Assembly: GCA_910580195.1 (NCBI GenBank)
Contig: CAJTWA010000028.1
Location: 1 to 60,010 of the forward strand
Direction of reading: 5' to 3'
DNA length: 60,010 nt
From: an uncultured Lachnospiraceae bacterium
Lineage (GTDB): Bacteria; Bacillota; Clostridia; Lachnospirales; Lachnospiraceae
Part shown: positions 32,065 through 40,400 of the stretch, piece by piece
Layout: the number at the start of each line of letters is the position of its first letter
How positions within the stretch are numbered: position 1 is the stretch's first letter
Translations under genes and position numbers: made by a program
Notes under the pieces: model-generated
The model's database searches: none
The model's input: only the letters and a program-made list of their open reading frames with translations
Told to the model about the DNA's origin: nothing

Positions 32065-33927
32065 CTATGGCCGGTCCGCCACCTTCACATGGTACTGCCG
32101 CATCCAAGCATCCACCTGCAGCAGGTAAGCCAGCATCTGCGGCCCTGCCATAAGCTGCCCATACCAAGGTTTCCCATAGTCAGAGGCTGCGGCAAGGAAT
32201 TTCCTAATTTTCTCCTGATCCAAAAACTGCATCACCGGGGAACTGCCATCTGCAGCCAATTCCTGCACCATCTGTTTTAGGAGGCCTTCATACCGCGGGT
32301 CATAAGTCTTGGGATACGGGGATTTCCGGCGAAACAAGACTTCTTCCGGGAGCAGCCCCCGGCCAGATTCCCGGAGCAGGTTCTTTACCACGCCGTCCTT
32401 TGCCTTCATTTCCCAAGGCACATTCCACACATACTGTACAATCCGGGTGTCCGCAAATGGAACCCGCGCCTCAAGCCCGCTGTACATGCTGGTTCTGTCC
32501 ATCCGGTCCAAAAGCGTCTGCATGAACCACCGAAGGTTCAGGTAGGAAATTTCCCGCCGCCTTGCTTCCTCCTTGCTGTCCCCTGCCCAGCGGGGCGTTT
32601 CTGCCACGGAACAATGGTAACGCTCCAAGACGTAATCATCCATCTGCAGGTAATCCAAAAATTCCTCCGACAATAGTTCTTTCCTTGGGGACAGATCCAT
32701 GGTCCACGGGAACATCTCCGCCTCCATACATTCCGCTTTGTGGAACCAAGGGTAGCCGCCGAAAATTTCATCGGCACACTCCCCGGTCAGCGTTACCTTA
32801 TACTGTTTTGCCACTTGGGAACAAAAATACAGCATGGAAGAATCCACGTCCGCCATGGCTGGCAAATCGTGGGCTTTCACAGAATCGGAAAGCATATCGA
32901 TTTGGTTTTGGTTGCTACATTCCAGAAAGGTATGGCTTGAGCCGATAAATGCAGCCATCTGCTCCACATAAGGCCTGTCTTGGGATGGCTGGAACGCATT
33001 TGCCTTAAAATTTTTCTGGTTTCCTACGAAATCAAAGGAAAATGTGGCAAGCTGCCTGCCCTGCTTTTTCAGTTCTGCCGCGCAGACTGCCGACACAAGG
33101 CTGCTGTCCACGCCGCCAGATAAGAACGTGCAGATTGGCACATCCGAAACCATCTGCCGCCGGATGGAGTCCTGTACCAGAAAAGAAACTGTTTCGATTG
33201 TCTGCCTATAACTGTCTGTATGGGGATGGCTTTCCAGCTTCCAATAAGCCGTTTCCACAAGCCCGCCTTCCCTGCCGCAGCGGATCCATTCCCCGGGGCG
33301 CACCTCATGGATGCCTTTGAAAACACCGCAGCCCGGGGTCCTTGCAGGGCCAATCCCGAAAATTTCATTTAGCCCTTCCCTGCCAATCTCAGCTTTTCCC
33401 ATAGGATGGGCTAAAATCCCTTTCAGCTCGGATGCAAAAATAACCTCCCCGTCCTGTTCTGTGTAAAATAGAGGCTTCACCCCCATGGGATCGCGGAACA
33501 GGTACAAAGCTTCTTCCTTGGAATCATACACCGCAAATGCAAAAATGCCGTTCAGCCGGGCGGCAAATTCCGGGCCAAACTCCATAAACCCCAACAAAAT
33601 CACTTCCGTGTCGCAGTCTGTAGCAAACACCCAGCCACGGCTTTCTAAAAGCCCGCGCAGCTCTTTCCCATTATAAAGTTCCCCATTATAGGCAATGGCA
33701 CACGTCTTTCCCCCTGCGGTGCGCACCATGGGCTGGTGCCCGCCGGAAATGTCGATAATGGAAAGGCGGCTGTGGGAAAGGCCGCAGCGCCGTGCAAGGT
33801 ATGTCCCAGCATCATCCGGCCCCCTGCGCCATAATTCCTGATGCATATGTTCCAGCAAAGAGCGGTAATGCTGCTCCTGCTCCCCGTAGTCCCTTTCCCT
33901 ATGATAAAAACCTGCAATTCCACACAT
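32065..33927 (-). CDS. asnB: Asparagine synthase (glutamine-hydrolysing)
   Basis: A 620-residue enzyme that amidates aspartate using glutamine and ATP. The N-terminal Ntn glutaminase domain (1-~210) starts MCGIAGF with catalytic Cys2 and includes RGPDDAG, SRLSIID and AYNGELYN. The C-terminal synthetase (~230-600) has the pyrophosphatase loop FLSGGVDSSLVSA, TGECADEIFGGYPWF and RTSMYSGLEARVPFAD. The length fits the bacterial AsnB class. The gene stands alone. Confidence 0.95.
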   Translation of the reverse strand: MCGIAGFYHRERDYGEQEQHYRSLLEHMHQELWRRGPDDAGTYLARRCGLSHSRLSIIDISGGHQPMVRTAGGKTCAIAYNGELYNGKELRGLLESRGWVFATDCDTEVILLGFMEFGPEFAARLNGIFAFAVYDSKEEALYLFRDPMGVKPLFYTEQDGEVIFASELKGILAHPMGKAEIGREGLNEIFGIGPARTPGCGVFKGIHEVRPGEWIRCGREGGLVETAYWKLESHPHTDSYRQTIETVSFLVQDSIRRQMVSDVPICTFLSGGVDSSLVSAVCAAELKKQGRQLATFSFDFVGNQKNFKANAFQPSQDRPYVEQMAAFIGSSHTFLECSNQNQIDMLSDSVKAHDLPAMADVDSSMLYFCSQVAKQYKVTLTGECADEIFGGYPWFHKAECMEAEMFPWTMDLSPRKELLSEEFLDYLQMDDYVLERYHCSVAETPRWAGDSKEEARRREISYLNLRWFMQTLLDRMDRTSMYSGLEARVPFADTRIVQYVWNVPWEMKAKDGVVKNLLRESGRGLLPEEVLFRRKSPYPKTYDPRYEGLLKQMVQELAADGSSPVMQFLDQEKIRKFLAAASDYGKPWYGQLMAGPQMLAYLLQVDAWMRQYHVKVADRP

Positions 33928-34049
33928 AGAAACTCACTCCTATTTTCACATATAATCTAATATATCGTGGAATTGCAGGAAATATGCCTGATAGTTTCCC
34001 CATTTTATCCCGAAGCGAAACCCTATCCCAAAACTGCACGCAAAGCCTT

Positions 34050-34916
34050 TTACAGCTTAATCTGGTTCCGGTTCCCATGCAGTATCAGGTCCCGGTCATA
34101 GCTATTGATCCCCACAATGCTCCCTTTTTTGTCATACTGGGTCAGCAGCTCCGTGTTCCTTGCAAGGTGTTTTTCCCCATTGTTGGAAAGGAAAGCTTCA
34201 ATTTCCTTCTGGTTGCCCCGGCGGAAGAGCTGGCGGATTTCCTCTTGGGTATATATGGAATCTGCAAGCCGGTCAGGCAGGCGCCCGGATAAACGGCCTG
34301 CCGGCCAAGCTGGCAGCTCCCCTGCGCCAAAACGCCCCTTAGCAATACTTGCCGCCAGCCCTGCCGCGCCAAATCTATCCCCAGAGCCGCTTGCCGCCAG
34401 CCCTGCTGCACCTAGGCTGTCCCCAGAGCCGCTTGCCGCCCCTGCCTCTGGAAAGCCTTCCCCTGCACTGCCAGCCGCCAGCCCAGTTTCCTCTGGCTCT
34501 GCCTCTTCCCCTGCCAGTTTTTCTTCTAAAATTTCCGGGAACCCCGGCTCTGTCTTGGGGTGGTCGTTCCATATCCTGTCCCAGACAGTTTTCAGGAAAT
34601 CCACGGCAATCGCCGCATATTTCTGTACCTGCTCCACCAAAGATGCACGCTGCCGTCCCCGGGCAGATTTTTCATAGCCTTTGCTGGAAATTTCCACCTT
34701 TACCCCTGCGCTGGCTGCCCCGGCAGATCCCTCCTGCCCCTCTTGCCCCATAGCGGTTTCCTTGGGCTTAGATGCTTTTTTCTGCTGCCCCTGTTCGTAT
34801 ATGACCCCTTCTTTTCCCATATTCAGGTGAAATTCAGGAGCCTCGGTACTTTCGCGTTTCTGCTGGTTTACTTTGGCATAATCATAAATTTTCTGGTTAT
34901 TGACCCTATCTATCAT
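34050..34916 (-). CDS. Unrecognised protein with Gly/Ala repeats
   Basis: 288 residues. The N-terminus (MIDRVNNQKIYDYAKVNQQKRE) and the C-terminus (IRQLFRRGNQKEIEAFLSNNGEKHLARNTELLTQYDKKGSIVGINSYDRDLILHGNR) look folded. The middle (about 140-225) is a low-complexity insert with three 14-residue repeats such as GSGDSLGAAGLAAS. No signal peptide or membrane segment. The ATG at 34916 has GGAGGTTG ahead of it. It occurs near flagellar genes in this window but I see no family match. Confidence 0.75.
   Translation of the reverse strand: MIDRVNNQKIYDYAKVNQQKRESTEAPEFHLNMGKEGVIYEQGQQKKASKPKETAMGQEGQEGSAGAASAGVKVEISSKGYEKSARGRQRASLVEQVQKYAAIAVDFLKTVWDRIWNDHPKTEPGFPEILEEKLAGEEAEPEETGLAAGSAGEGFPEAGAASGSGDSLGAAGLAASGSGDRFGAAGLAASIAKGRFGAGELPAWPAGRLSGRLPDRLADSIYTQEEIRQLFRRGNQKEIEAFLSNNGEKHLARNTELLTQYDKKGSIVGINSYDRDLILHGNRNQIKL
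34361..34450 (-). repeat. In-frame 42-45 bp repeats encoding GSGDxxGAAGLAAS
   Basis: CCCCAGAGCCGCTTGCCGCC recurs at about 34380 and 34422 and with changes further on. The period keeps the frame. It is another coding tandem duplication like the one in the PseG domain. Confidence 0.65.
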
Positions 34917-35024
34917 AACAACCTCCATGGCATACCTGCTTTTGCAGGGTAATTACAGTTCCTATTTGTTATATCGGATGGTTGCCTTGGCTGTTCCATA
35001 CCTAATTTCCTTTTTATGATTCCA

Positions 35025-35456
35025 CTACAGTCCCTTTTCCAGTCTTTGATAGAGCCCCAAAAATTCTTCAAGCTCCATTGCCGGAACATCTGCGTGTTTA
35101 AAATCCTGTATATTTCTTGTGATAATATAATCTGCTTGGATTTCTTTTGCACACTCATCTTGCAGACAGTACTCAAAGCCTGCAAATTCTTCCCGTTCGA
35201 TTGCATGGCAAACCCTCGCATGGCCTGCACCTGTAACAGTAAGCATCCTGCATATCTCCTTCAAAAGTTCCCTTCGTCTTGCTGGGGTGCAAACTTTCCT
35301 CAAAATGAAGAAAATATTTGGGATTGTATGGAAAGCCACCGTTCCTTGCACTTTTTCTTCTGCACACAATTCCATAACCTTTTTTGCCGGTTTGAAAAAT
35401 GGCTCCCTTGTAACCAGATAATCCAAAATGACATTTGCATCAACTAATATTACCAT
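35025..35456 (-). CDS. PIN-domain toxin, VapC-like
   Basis: 143 residues, the PIN nuclease fold. Acidic residues are Asp6 in MVILVDANVILD, Glu near 30 and the C-terminal DYIITRNIQDF (Asp of the second motif). It should cut RNA in a metal-dependent way. The ATG at 35456 is preceded by GAGAGGAAAAGT. The antitoxin is on the same strand just upstream, but its frame is broken (see the pseudogene). The toxin frame is intact. Confidence 0.82.
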   Translation of the reverse strand: MVILVDANVILDYLVTREPFFKPAKKVMELCAEEKVQGTVAFHTIPNIFFILRKVCTPARRRELLKEICRMLTVTGAGHARVCHAIEREEFAGFEYCLQDECAKEIQADYIITRNIQDFKHADVPAMELEEFLGLYQRLEKGL

Positions 35457-35672
35457 ACTTTTCCTCTCTTGCCTCTTCCAATTCTTTTTCATAATCAAAA
35501 TGCTCCGGTAAATGCAGCCTTATTTTTAAGTTCCGGAATGCCTGCATTTTGGGGAATTTTCATCGCCCTTTCTTACAGATGAATCCATGCCTTGCATGAA
35601 CTTTATTACATATTTTATTTTTTCATCCGGCAGTTGGTTTACCATTTGGATTTCTTCTTGTTTTAATGTCAT
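35451..35672 (-). pseudogene. Antitoxin gene of the PIN toxin, frameshifted
   Basis: The ATG at 35672 opens MTLKQEEIQMVNQLPDEK and reads KYVIKFMQGM, but at about 35547 the frame stops at TAA after only 48 residues. In the next frame the sequence continues MQAFRNLKIRLHLPEHFDYE followed by KELEEAREEKYGNIS, ending over the toxin start, a typical antitoxin C-terminus that overlaps the toxin gene. A single-base change restores one frame. Either the antitoxin is truly broken or there is a sequencing error here. Confidence 0.7.
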
Positions 35673-36243
35673 TTTAACACCATCTTTCTCTCTTTTTATT
35701 GCTCCTAATTTTAACCCTTTACACTTCTATCCTACACAAAACAGATAAGGCGTGTCTATCCCATAAACTTCTGCTGGCAACATTATACCTCACTTACCTG
35801 CCAAATGGAATAGGTTCCCCCCAACAGCCGCCGTTAAAATGAAATCTAATTTTCCCCTTGCAAATACATTTCCAATGTGGTAGAATATCCCGCGGACAGG
35901 CAGCCTGCTTTTGCCTGTGCAAAGAAAGCCATATCCCAGCAGCCCAAGCGCAGCAGCCGGAACACAGCATATGGCAAGTCCAAACTTCATAAGACAGTTC
36001 GTGACCATCCTGTCTTTAAACAAAACTAGGGATTTCAAACGGAAAGATTCTGCACAGGTTCCCTGCGGCAGAAGGAACCCGTTTTTTGGCATGGCACGTT
36101 CTGCGTGCTTTTTTTATTTCATAGGAAAGGCAATGATGCGCAGCTTCGCGCACAGAACAAAGTGGGCAAGCCCACTTCAACTCCCCGAACCCCTCAATCT
36201 TGAGGGGCTTGGACACTTTGCGCGCCGAGCACGGTCGCCTTAG
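35673..36243. other. Intergenic stretch without a supported gene
   Basis: ORFs of 70-100 residues cross 35790-36249 on both strands. None has a ribosome binding site or a recognisable motif. The end, 36180-36290, carries the left flank of the CTTATAGGAAAG element. Confidence 0.5.
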
Positions 36244-36371
36244 CGACATAATACCCTTCGTGCGAGTGCGCCTCCTGCCCGGAGGGCTTTCTCTTATAGG
36301 AAAGACATGAACTTCATCACTTCACAGTGGCACGGTATTTCCTATAAGAGAACAAAAGCTGCGCTTGCCCG
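36244..36371. repeat. Palindromic element, CTCTTATAGGAAA type
   Basis: CTCTTATAGGAAA at 36291-36303 pairs with 36338-36350. The 36291-36371 region is nearly identical, in inverted orientation, to 40268-40354. The left flank shares GACATAATACCCTTCGTGCG and CCTGCCCGGAGGGCTT with the copy at 27080. Confidence 0.8.
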
Positions 36372-36478
36372 GGAAGTTGACCCCAGAAGTGTGCGGGAGC
36401 ACTTTTATTCCTATATTTAAGGCTTGCAGGGCGATGGCATTTCCCATACTATTTTCAGCAATACAGAAAGGACACACC

Positions 36479-37213
36479 ATGGAAGATTTTAACCCAAACC
36501 GCTACGCCGTTATCCATGAAAAAAATCCCCGTGAAATCGTAATGCTGCGGGGCCTTGGCTGCTCTTGGAGGAGGTGCCGCTTCTGTGACTACCATCTGGA
36601 TTTTTCCCCGGACAGCAGCGCAAATTTTGCCCTGAACCGGGAACAGCTTGCTAAAGTCACCGGCATCTTCCACAAGCTTGAGGTAATTAATTCCGGCAGC
36701 TTTGTGGACCTGGATGAGGAAACCCTTGCCCTAATTGAAAAAACCTGCGAAAACTGCCACATCGCCCAAGTGCATTTTGAGTGCCATTGGCGGCACCGTG
36801 AGGCAATCGCCCCATTCCGCAAGCGTTTTGCAGCCCATGGGATAGATTTAAAAATAAAGACCGGGGTGGAAACCTTCGATGCCCTGTTCCGGGAGAGCTA
36901 TCTGGACAAAGGCATTGACGCCCGCTCCCCAGAAGAATTGGCGGAATATTTTGACGAAGCCTGCCTGCTTTTCGGCCTCCCCGGGCAGACTGCGGAAAGC
37001 ATGGACAGGGATATCAAAACCGGACTTGCCCATTTTGAGCGGATTTGCATCAACATTATGCAGGAAAACGGAAAGCCCATAAAGCCAGACCCCCATGTGA
37101 TTGAAATTTTCACTAAGGAACTTTACCCCAAATATATCGGGGACAGCCGGGTAGATATTTTAATGGAAAATACTGCTTTCGGCGTAGGAGGCGTTGCAGG
37201 GCATGCAGAATAA
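36479..37213 (+). CDS. Radical SAM protein, candidate queuine lyase (QueL-like)
   Basis: 244 residues. The N-terminal iron-sulfur motif is CSWRRCRFCDYH at about residues 25-36, with the spacing C-x4-C-x2-C instead of the usual C-x3-C-x2-C. The remainder resembles a radical SAM half barrel (INSGSFVDLDEETLALI, QVHFECHWRHREAI, LKIKTGVETFDALFRE, CLLFGLPGQTAESMDRDI). AAAGGA precedes the ATG at 36479. The downstream gene is a YhhQ-type queuosine precursor transporter. In Clostridioides a radical SAM queuine lyase is linked to such a transporter, so this is a good candidate for queuosine salvage; the assignment is by context. Confidence 0.65.
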   Translation: MEDFNPNRYAVIHEKNPREIVMLRGLGCSWRRCRFCDYHLDFSPDSSANFALNREQLAKVTGIFHKLEVINSGSFVDLDEETLALIEKTCENCHIAQVHFECHWRHREAIAPFRKRFAAHGIDLKIKTGVETFDALFRESYLDKGIDARSPEELAEYFDEACLLFGLPGQTAESMDRDIKTGLAHFERICINIMQENGKPIKPDPHVIEIFTKELYPKYIGDSRVDILMENTAFGVGGVAGHAE

Positions 37214-37405
37214 ATTTTTATAAAGAACACATTGCTTTTGGCAAAGGAGGCATGGTAAAACATGCAAAATACGATTTTTTCCATAGAAAATATTGCTTTT
37301 CATGTAGGAGGCGTTGTAGGGCATGCAGAATGAAATTTTTTTCATAGAAAATATCGTTTTTCGAATAGGAGGCGTTGTAAGACATGCAAAATGAAATTCT
37401 TTTAC
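37167..37405 (+). repeat. Four ~60-bp tandem repeats joining the radical SAM 3' end to the transporter start
   Basis: Units begin at 37167, 37226, 37288 and 37348. Each has GGAGGCGTTG followed by CATGCA(G/A)AAT and AAAT(T/A). The first unit encodes the C-terminus of the radical SAM protein, and the last supplies the ribosome binding site and ATG of the transporter. Confidence 0.9.
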
Positions 37406-38106
37406 TGGTATCTTTATTCCTTATCTTTTCCACGGTTTTGTTTTTATATTGGCTGTTCCAAGAACAGGGGCTGTACTTATGGACTGTGGTAGCCACCATT
37501 GCGGCAAATATTGAAGTGCTGATTGTGGTAAATGCCTTCGGCATGGAAATGACGCTGGGCAACATCCTGTTTGCCTCCACGTTTCTGGTCACGGACATTT
37601 TAAGCGAGCTTTACGGGAAAAAAACTGCCCAGACCGCAGTTTACCTTGGGATTGCAACTTCAGCCATTTTCATTTTCTTAAGCCAATCCTGGATGCTTTA
37701 TGTGCCGAATGAAAATGACTTTGCCTCCCCTGCCATCCGTACGGTCTTTTCCAACACGCCCCGGCTCATGGCGGTGGGGATTGCCGTGTATGTGGCTGTC
37801 CAGCTGTTCGACGTGTGGGCGTACCATAAATGGTGGGCATTCACCAGAAAGAAGTTCGGGGATTCCAAGAAATTCCTGTGGCTTCGGAACAACGGTTCCA
37901 CGCTGGCGTCCCAGTTCCTGAACGCAATCCTGTTTACATGGGGGGCATTTTTAGGCACCTACGATGCCAAGACGCTGGTTTCCATCGCCATGTCCAGCTA
38001 TATTATTTTTGTGGCGACCAGCATTGCGGACACGCCTTTTGTCTACCTTGCAAGGTATCTGCACCAGAGAAAACAGGCAGCCCCTACTTATGCTAAAAGC
38101 CACTGA
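37384..38106 (+). CDS. yhhQ: YhhQ/VUT-family queuosine precursor transporter
   Basis: 240 residues with about six membrane helices. Family features are ANIEVLIVVNAFGMEMTLGNILFASTFLVTDILSELYGKKTA, where EL/YG follows the fourth Asp-Ile-Leu, and later WAYHKWWAF, LRNNGSTLASQFLNAILFTWGAF and FVATSIADTPFVYLARYL. It imports preQ0/preQ1 or queuine. The ribosome binding site GGAGGCG lies 7 bases ahead of the ATG and is itself the product of the tandem duplication. It follows the QueL-like gene. Confidence 0.9.
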   Translation: MQNEILLLVSLFLIFSTVLFLYWLFQEQGLYLWTVVATIAANIEVLIVVNAFGMEMTLGNILFASTFLVTDILSELYGKKTAQTAVYLGIATSAIFIFLSQSWMLYVPNENDFASPAIRTVFSNTPRLMAVGIAVYVAVQLFDVWAYHKWWAFTRKKFGDSKKFLWLRNNGSTLASQFLNAILFTWGAFLGTYDAKTLVSIAMSSYIIFVATSIADTPFVYLARYLHQRKQAAPTYAKSH

Positions 38107-38167
38107 TCCCCAAAAGTAACTTGCAGTGCCTCCTGAATTCAAATATAATAAGGGAGCAGGGAGAAAC

Positions 38168-38268
38168 AGGGATTTTTCAGAAAAAGAGCCGGCCATTGCA
38201 CTGCTTCGTGAGTTTGCCTAAATACCATCCAGACAGCACACCCGGGGATTGGCTCCTGAAAAATCACA
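38168..38268. repeat. Inverted repeat and solo end of the TAGTGTACTG family
   Basis: GATTTTTCAG near 38171 pairs with CTGAAAAATC near 38256. Between them TGAGTTTGCCTAAATACCAT plus CCAGACAGCACAC is a degenerate right end of the 10181-10345 element. It lies in the leader of the Fic gene. Confidence 0.55.
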
Positions 38269-38289
38269 AAAACTAACATGGAGGGATTT

Positions 38290-38919
38290 ATGCTTACTAG
38301 GGAACAAAATATTTTTTTAGCTAAGAAAACTTTTGTAGAATTGGTTTACAATACCGCATATATCGAAGGTTGCAACGTTACCTTCCCGCAGGCCCAGACA
38401 ATCATCGACGGTGCTGTCGTAAATGGCGTAACGGTAGATGATATCCAAACTGTCCTAAACTTACGCGATGCATGGAAATACTGCATAGAAAACATTGATC
38501 TTCCATTAGATTTGGCATATATCTGTAAAATCAACGAATTTGTTTCCAGAAATGAAAGCCTGCAACGGGGTACGTTAAGGAGTGGGAAAATTAGCGTTGG
38601 GGATTTTCTCCCACCCATTCCCGTGAAAGAAAGAGTGGTAACCGATTTGGGGCATATTTTGGAACTTGGCAGCCCTATTGAGCAAGCAATCGAATACTTT
38701 GCCTATGCGTGTAAGCAGAAGCTCTTTTGGGATGGGAACAAAAGGACATCCACCATCGTTGCAAGTAAAATTTTGATTACAACAGGAAATGGGATTCTGA
38801 CAATTGGCAAAGAGAACGCCGAGGAATTTAACACTGCCTTGCAAAATTGGTATTTAAAGGATGAACTGGAACCTTTAAAAAAATGCCTGAAGAAATGCAT
38901 AAAAACATTGGAATTATAA
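38290..38919 (+). CDS. Fic-domain protein with a changed active site
   Basis: A 209-residue single-domain Fic protein. The inhibitory helix is present near the N-terminus (NTAYIEGCNVT, matching S/T-x-x-x-E-G/N). The Fic core motif HPFxxGN(G/K)R reads KLFWDGNKR at about residues 142-150, so the catalytic His is a Lys. The rest of the motif (Phe, Asp, Gly, Asn, Arg) is retained. AMP transfer by a normal mechanism is therefore doubtful. GGAGGG precedes the ATG at 38290. There is no antitoxin gene beside it. Confidence 0.85.
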   Translation: MLTREQNIFLAKKTFVELVYNTAYIEGCNVTFPQAQTIIDGAVVNGVTVDDIQTVLNLRDAWKYCIENIDLPLDLAYICKINEFVSRNESLQRGTLRSGKISVGDFLPPIPVKERVVTDLGHILELGSPIEQAIEYFAYACKQKLFWDGNKRTSTIVASKILITTGNGILTIGKENAEEFNTALQNWYLKDELEPLKKCLKKCIKTLEL

Positions 38920-38942
38920 TGGGCAGGGAATCCCTTGGAACC

Positions 38943-38979
38943 GGACAGCAATGCAAGGATATGCTTGCCTTGCATTGCC
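38943..38979. repeat. Dispersed hairpin, GGCAATG...CATTGCC type
   Basis: GCAATGCAAGG pairs with CCTTGCATTGC. Flanks CCGGACA on the left and GCCTGTGTACC on the right match the structured-element family. It follows the Fic gene. Confidence 0.6.
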
Positions 38980-39014
38980 TGTGTACCGGAAAAAGTTCCC
39001 ATTCCCAATCCTTT

Positions 39015-39185
39015 CATCCGCTCCAACGGCTGAAAGGATTCCCATTATCCTAATCCTAGCATCCGTCCCAACGGCTGAATATTCCTTTACCCTAATTCCA
39101 GCATCCATCCCAACGGCTGAATATTCCTTTACCCTAATTCCAGTATCCGTCCCAACGGCTGAATATTCCTTTACCCTAATTCCAG
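39015..39185. repeat. Four 42-45 bp tandem repeats of the nadA 3' end
   Basis: CATCCGTCCCAACGGCTGAA, then TATTCCTTTACCCTAATTCC, AG is repeated at 39060, 39102 and 39144, with a diverged copy at 39015. The in-gene copy starts at 39186, and the last complete unit contains the stop codon of nadA (39171-39173). Confidence 0.9.
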
Positions 39186-40079
39186 CATCCGCTCCAACGG
39201 CCTATATGCCGCAAGCCGTTTCCCTTCTTCCAATTCTACCACATTTTCCATCTTTTCCAGCGCATCCGCCACCTTTTCCAAAGTGACGCGCTTCATGTCG
39301 GAGCACTGCCGCTGGCCTGCGTCGTAAAAGCGTTTCTTCGGCTTTTTCAGCTGGAGCTCATACAGGACGCCCATTTCCGTGCAGATGATGAACTCCTTGT
39401 TCCTGCTCTCCGCCACATAATTGATAATGCCAGAGGTGCTCCCCACATAATCCGCCAATCCAATTACGTCCATGGTACATTCCGGGTGGACCAGCACCTG
39501 CGCTTTGGGGTGGATGTCTTTCACAATATTCACGTTCTTGGCAGTAATGCTTTTATGTACATGGCAGTACCCATCATTGAAAATAAAATGCTTTTCCGGC
39601 ACCTTGGAGGCAATGTAACGCCCAAGGTTTTCATCTGGGATAAAATAAATGTGCTGGTTGGGCAGGGATTTTACAATCTTCATGGCATTGGAGGAAGTCA
39701 CGCACACATCGGAATATGTCTTGAGCTCTGCGGTGGAATTGATGTAGCAGACCACTGCCAAATCCTTATATTTTTCCCGTGCCTCATTGATTTTCTGGAT
39801 ATCCGCCATATGAGCCATGGGGCAGTCCGCGCCCATGTCAGGCAGGATTACGGTCTTTTCTGGGTTTAGGATTTTCGCGCTCTCCCCCATAAAAAATACC
39901 CCGCAGAACACAATGGTCTTAGCCTTCACCATTGTGGCAATCTTGCTCAAGTAAAAGGAATCCCCTACATAATCCGCAATTGCCTGCACATTATCGTCCA
40001 CATAGTAATGGGCCAGAATCACCGCATCACGTTCCTTCTTCAATTGCTTAATCTTACCAATCGTATCTATGGTTGACAT
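39171..40079 (-). CDS. nadA: Quinolinate synthase
   Basis: A 302-residue 4Fe-4S enzyme that condenses iminoaspartate with dihydroxyacetone phosphate to quinolinate in de novo NAD synthesis. Cluster cysteines appear in VFCGVFFMGES, HPECTMDVI and GQRQCSDMKRV. Also visible are ILAHYYVDDNVQAIADYVGDS and VVCYINSTAELK. It is alone here, with no nadB or nadC beside it. Its 3' end has been copied downstream several times. Confidence 0.96.
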   Translation of the reverse strand: MSTIDTIGKIKQLKKERDAVILAHYYVDDNVQAIADYVGDSFYLSKIATMVKAKTIVFCGVFFMGESAKILNPEKTVILPDMGADCPMAHMADIQKINEAREKYKDLAVVCYINSTAELKTYSDVCVTSSNAMKIVKSLPNQHIYFIPDENLGRYIASKVPEKHFIFNDGYCHVHKSITAKNVNIVKDIHPKAQVLVHPECTMDVIGLADYVGSTSGIINYVAESRNKEFIICTEMGVLYELQLKKPKKRFYDAGQRQCSDMKRVTLEKVADALEKMENVVELEEGKRLAAYRPLERMLELG

Positions 40080-40261
40080 ATCCTATTCCTGCCCTCTTTC
40101 TCAAATACTTTCTTTTCTGCTTACTATCTCACAATATTCCCTCCCTGTCAAGGCTCTGCCATCATTTCTGGTTAAAATTGGCTCCAAAATGTAATAATTC
40201 CGATAAGCCTGCACATTCACCGCGCCGGCCGTATCACAAAAGTGCGCTCCGCACACTCCCG

Positions 40262-40400
40262 CGTCCAGCTCCTCCCGCAAGCGCAGCTTTTGTTCTCTTA
40301 TAGGAAATACCGTGCCACTGCGGAGTGATGAAGTTCATGAATTTCCTATAAGAAACCCTTCGGGAAGATGCGCAGGGCCTGCCCCAGCGAAGCGAGGGTA
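40262..40400. repeat. Palindromic element, CTCTTATAGGAAA type, inverted copy
   Basis: CTCTTATAGGAAA near 40294 pairs with 40340-40354. It is an inverted copy of 36291-36371 with only a few differences. It sits between the nadA and aminotransferase genes and has no coding content. Confidence 0.8.

Noticed and set aside
35790..36092. 100-residue ORF with one hydrophobic stretch
   Set aside because: No start signal or recognisable sequence, and it lies among repeats and hairpins.
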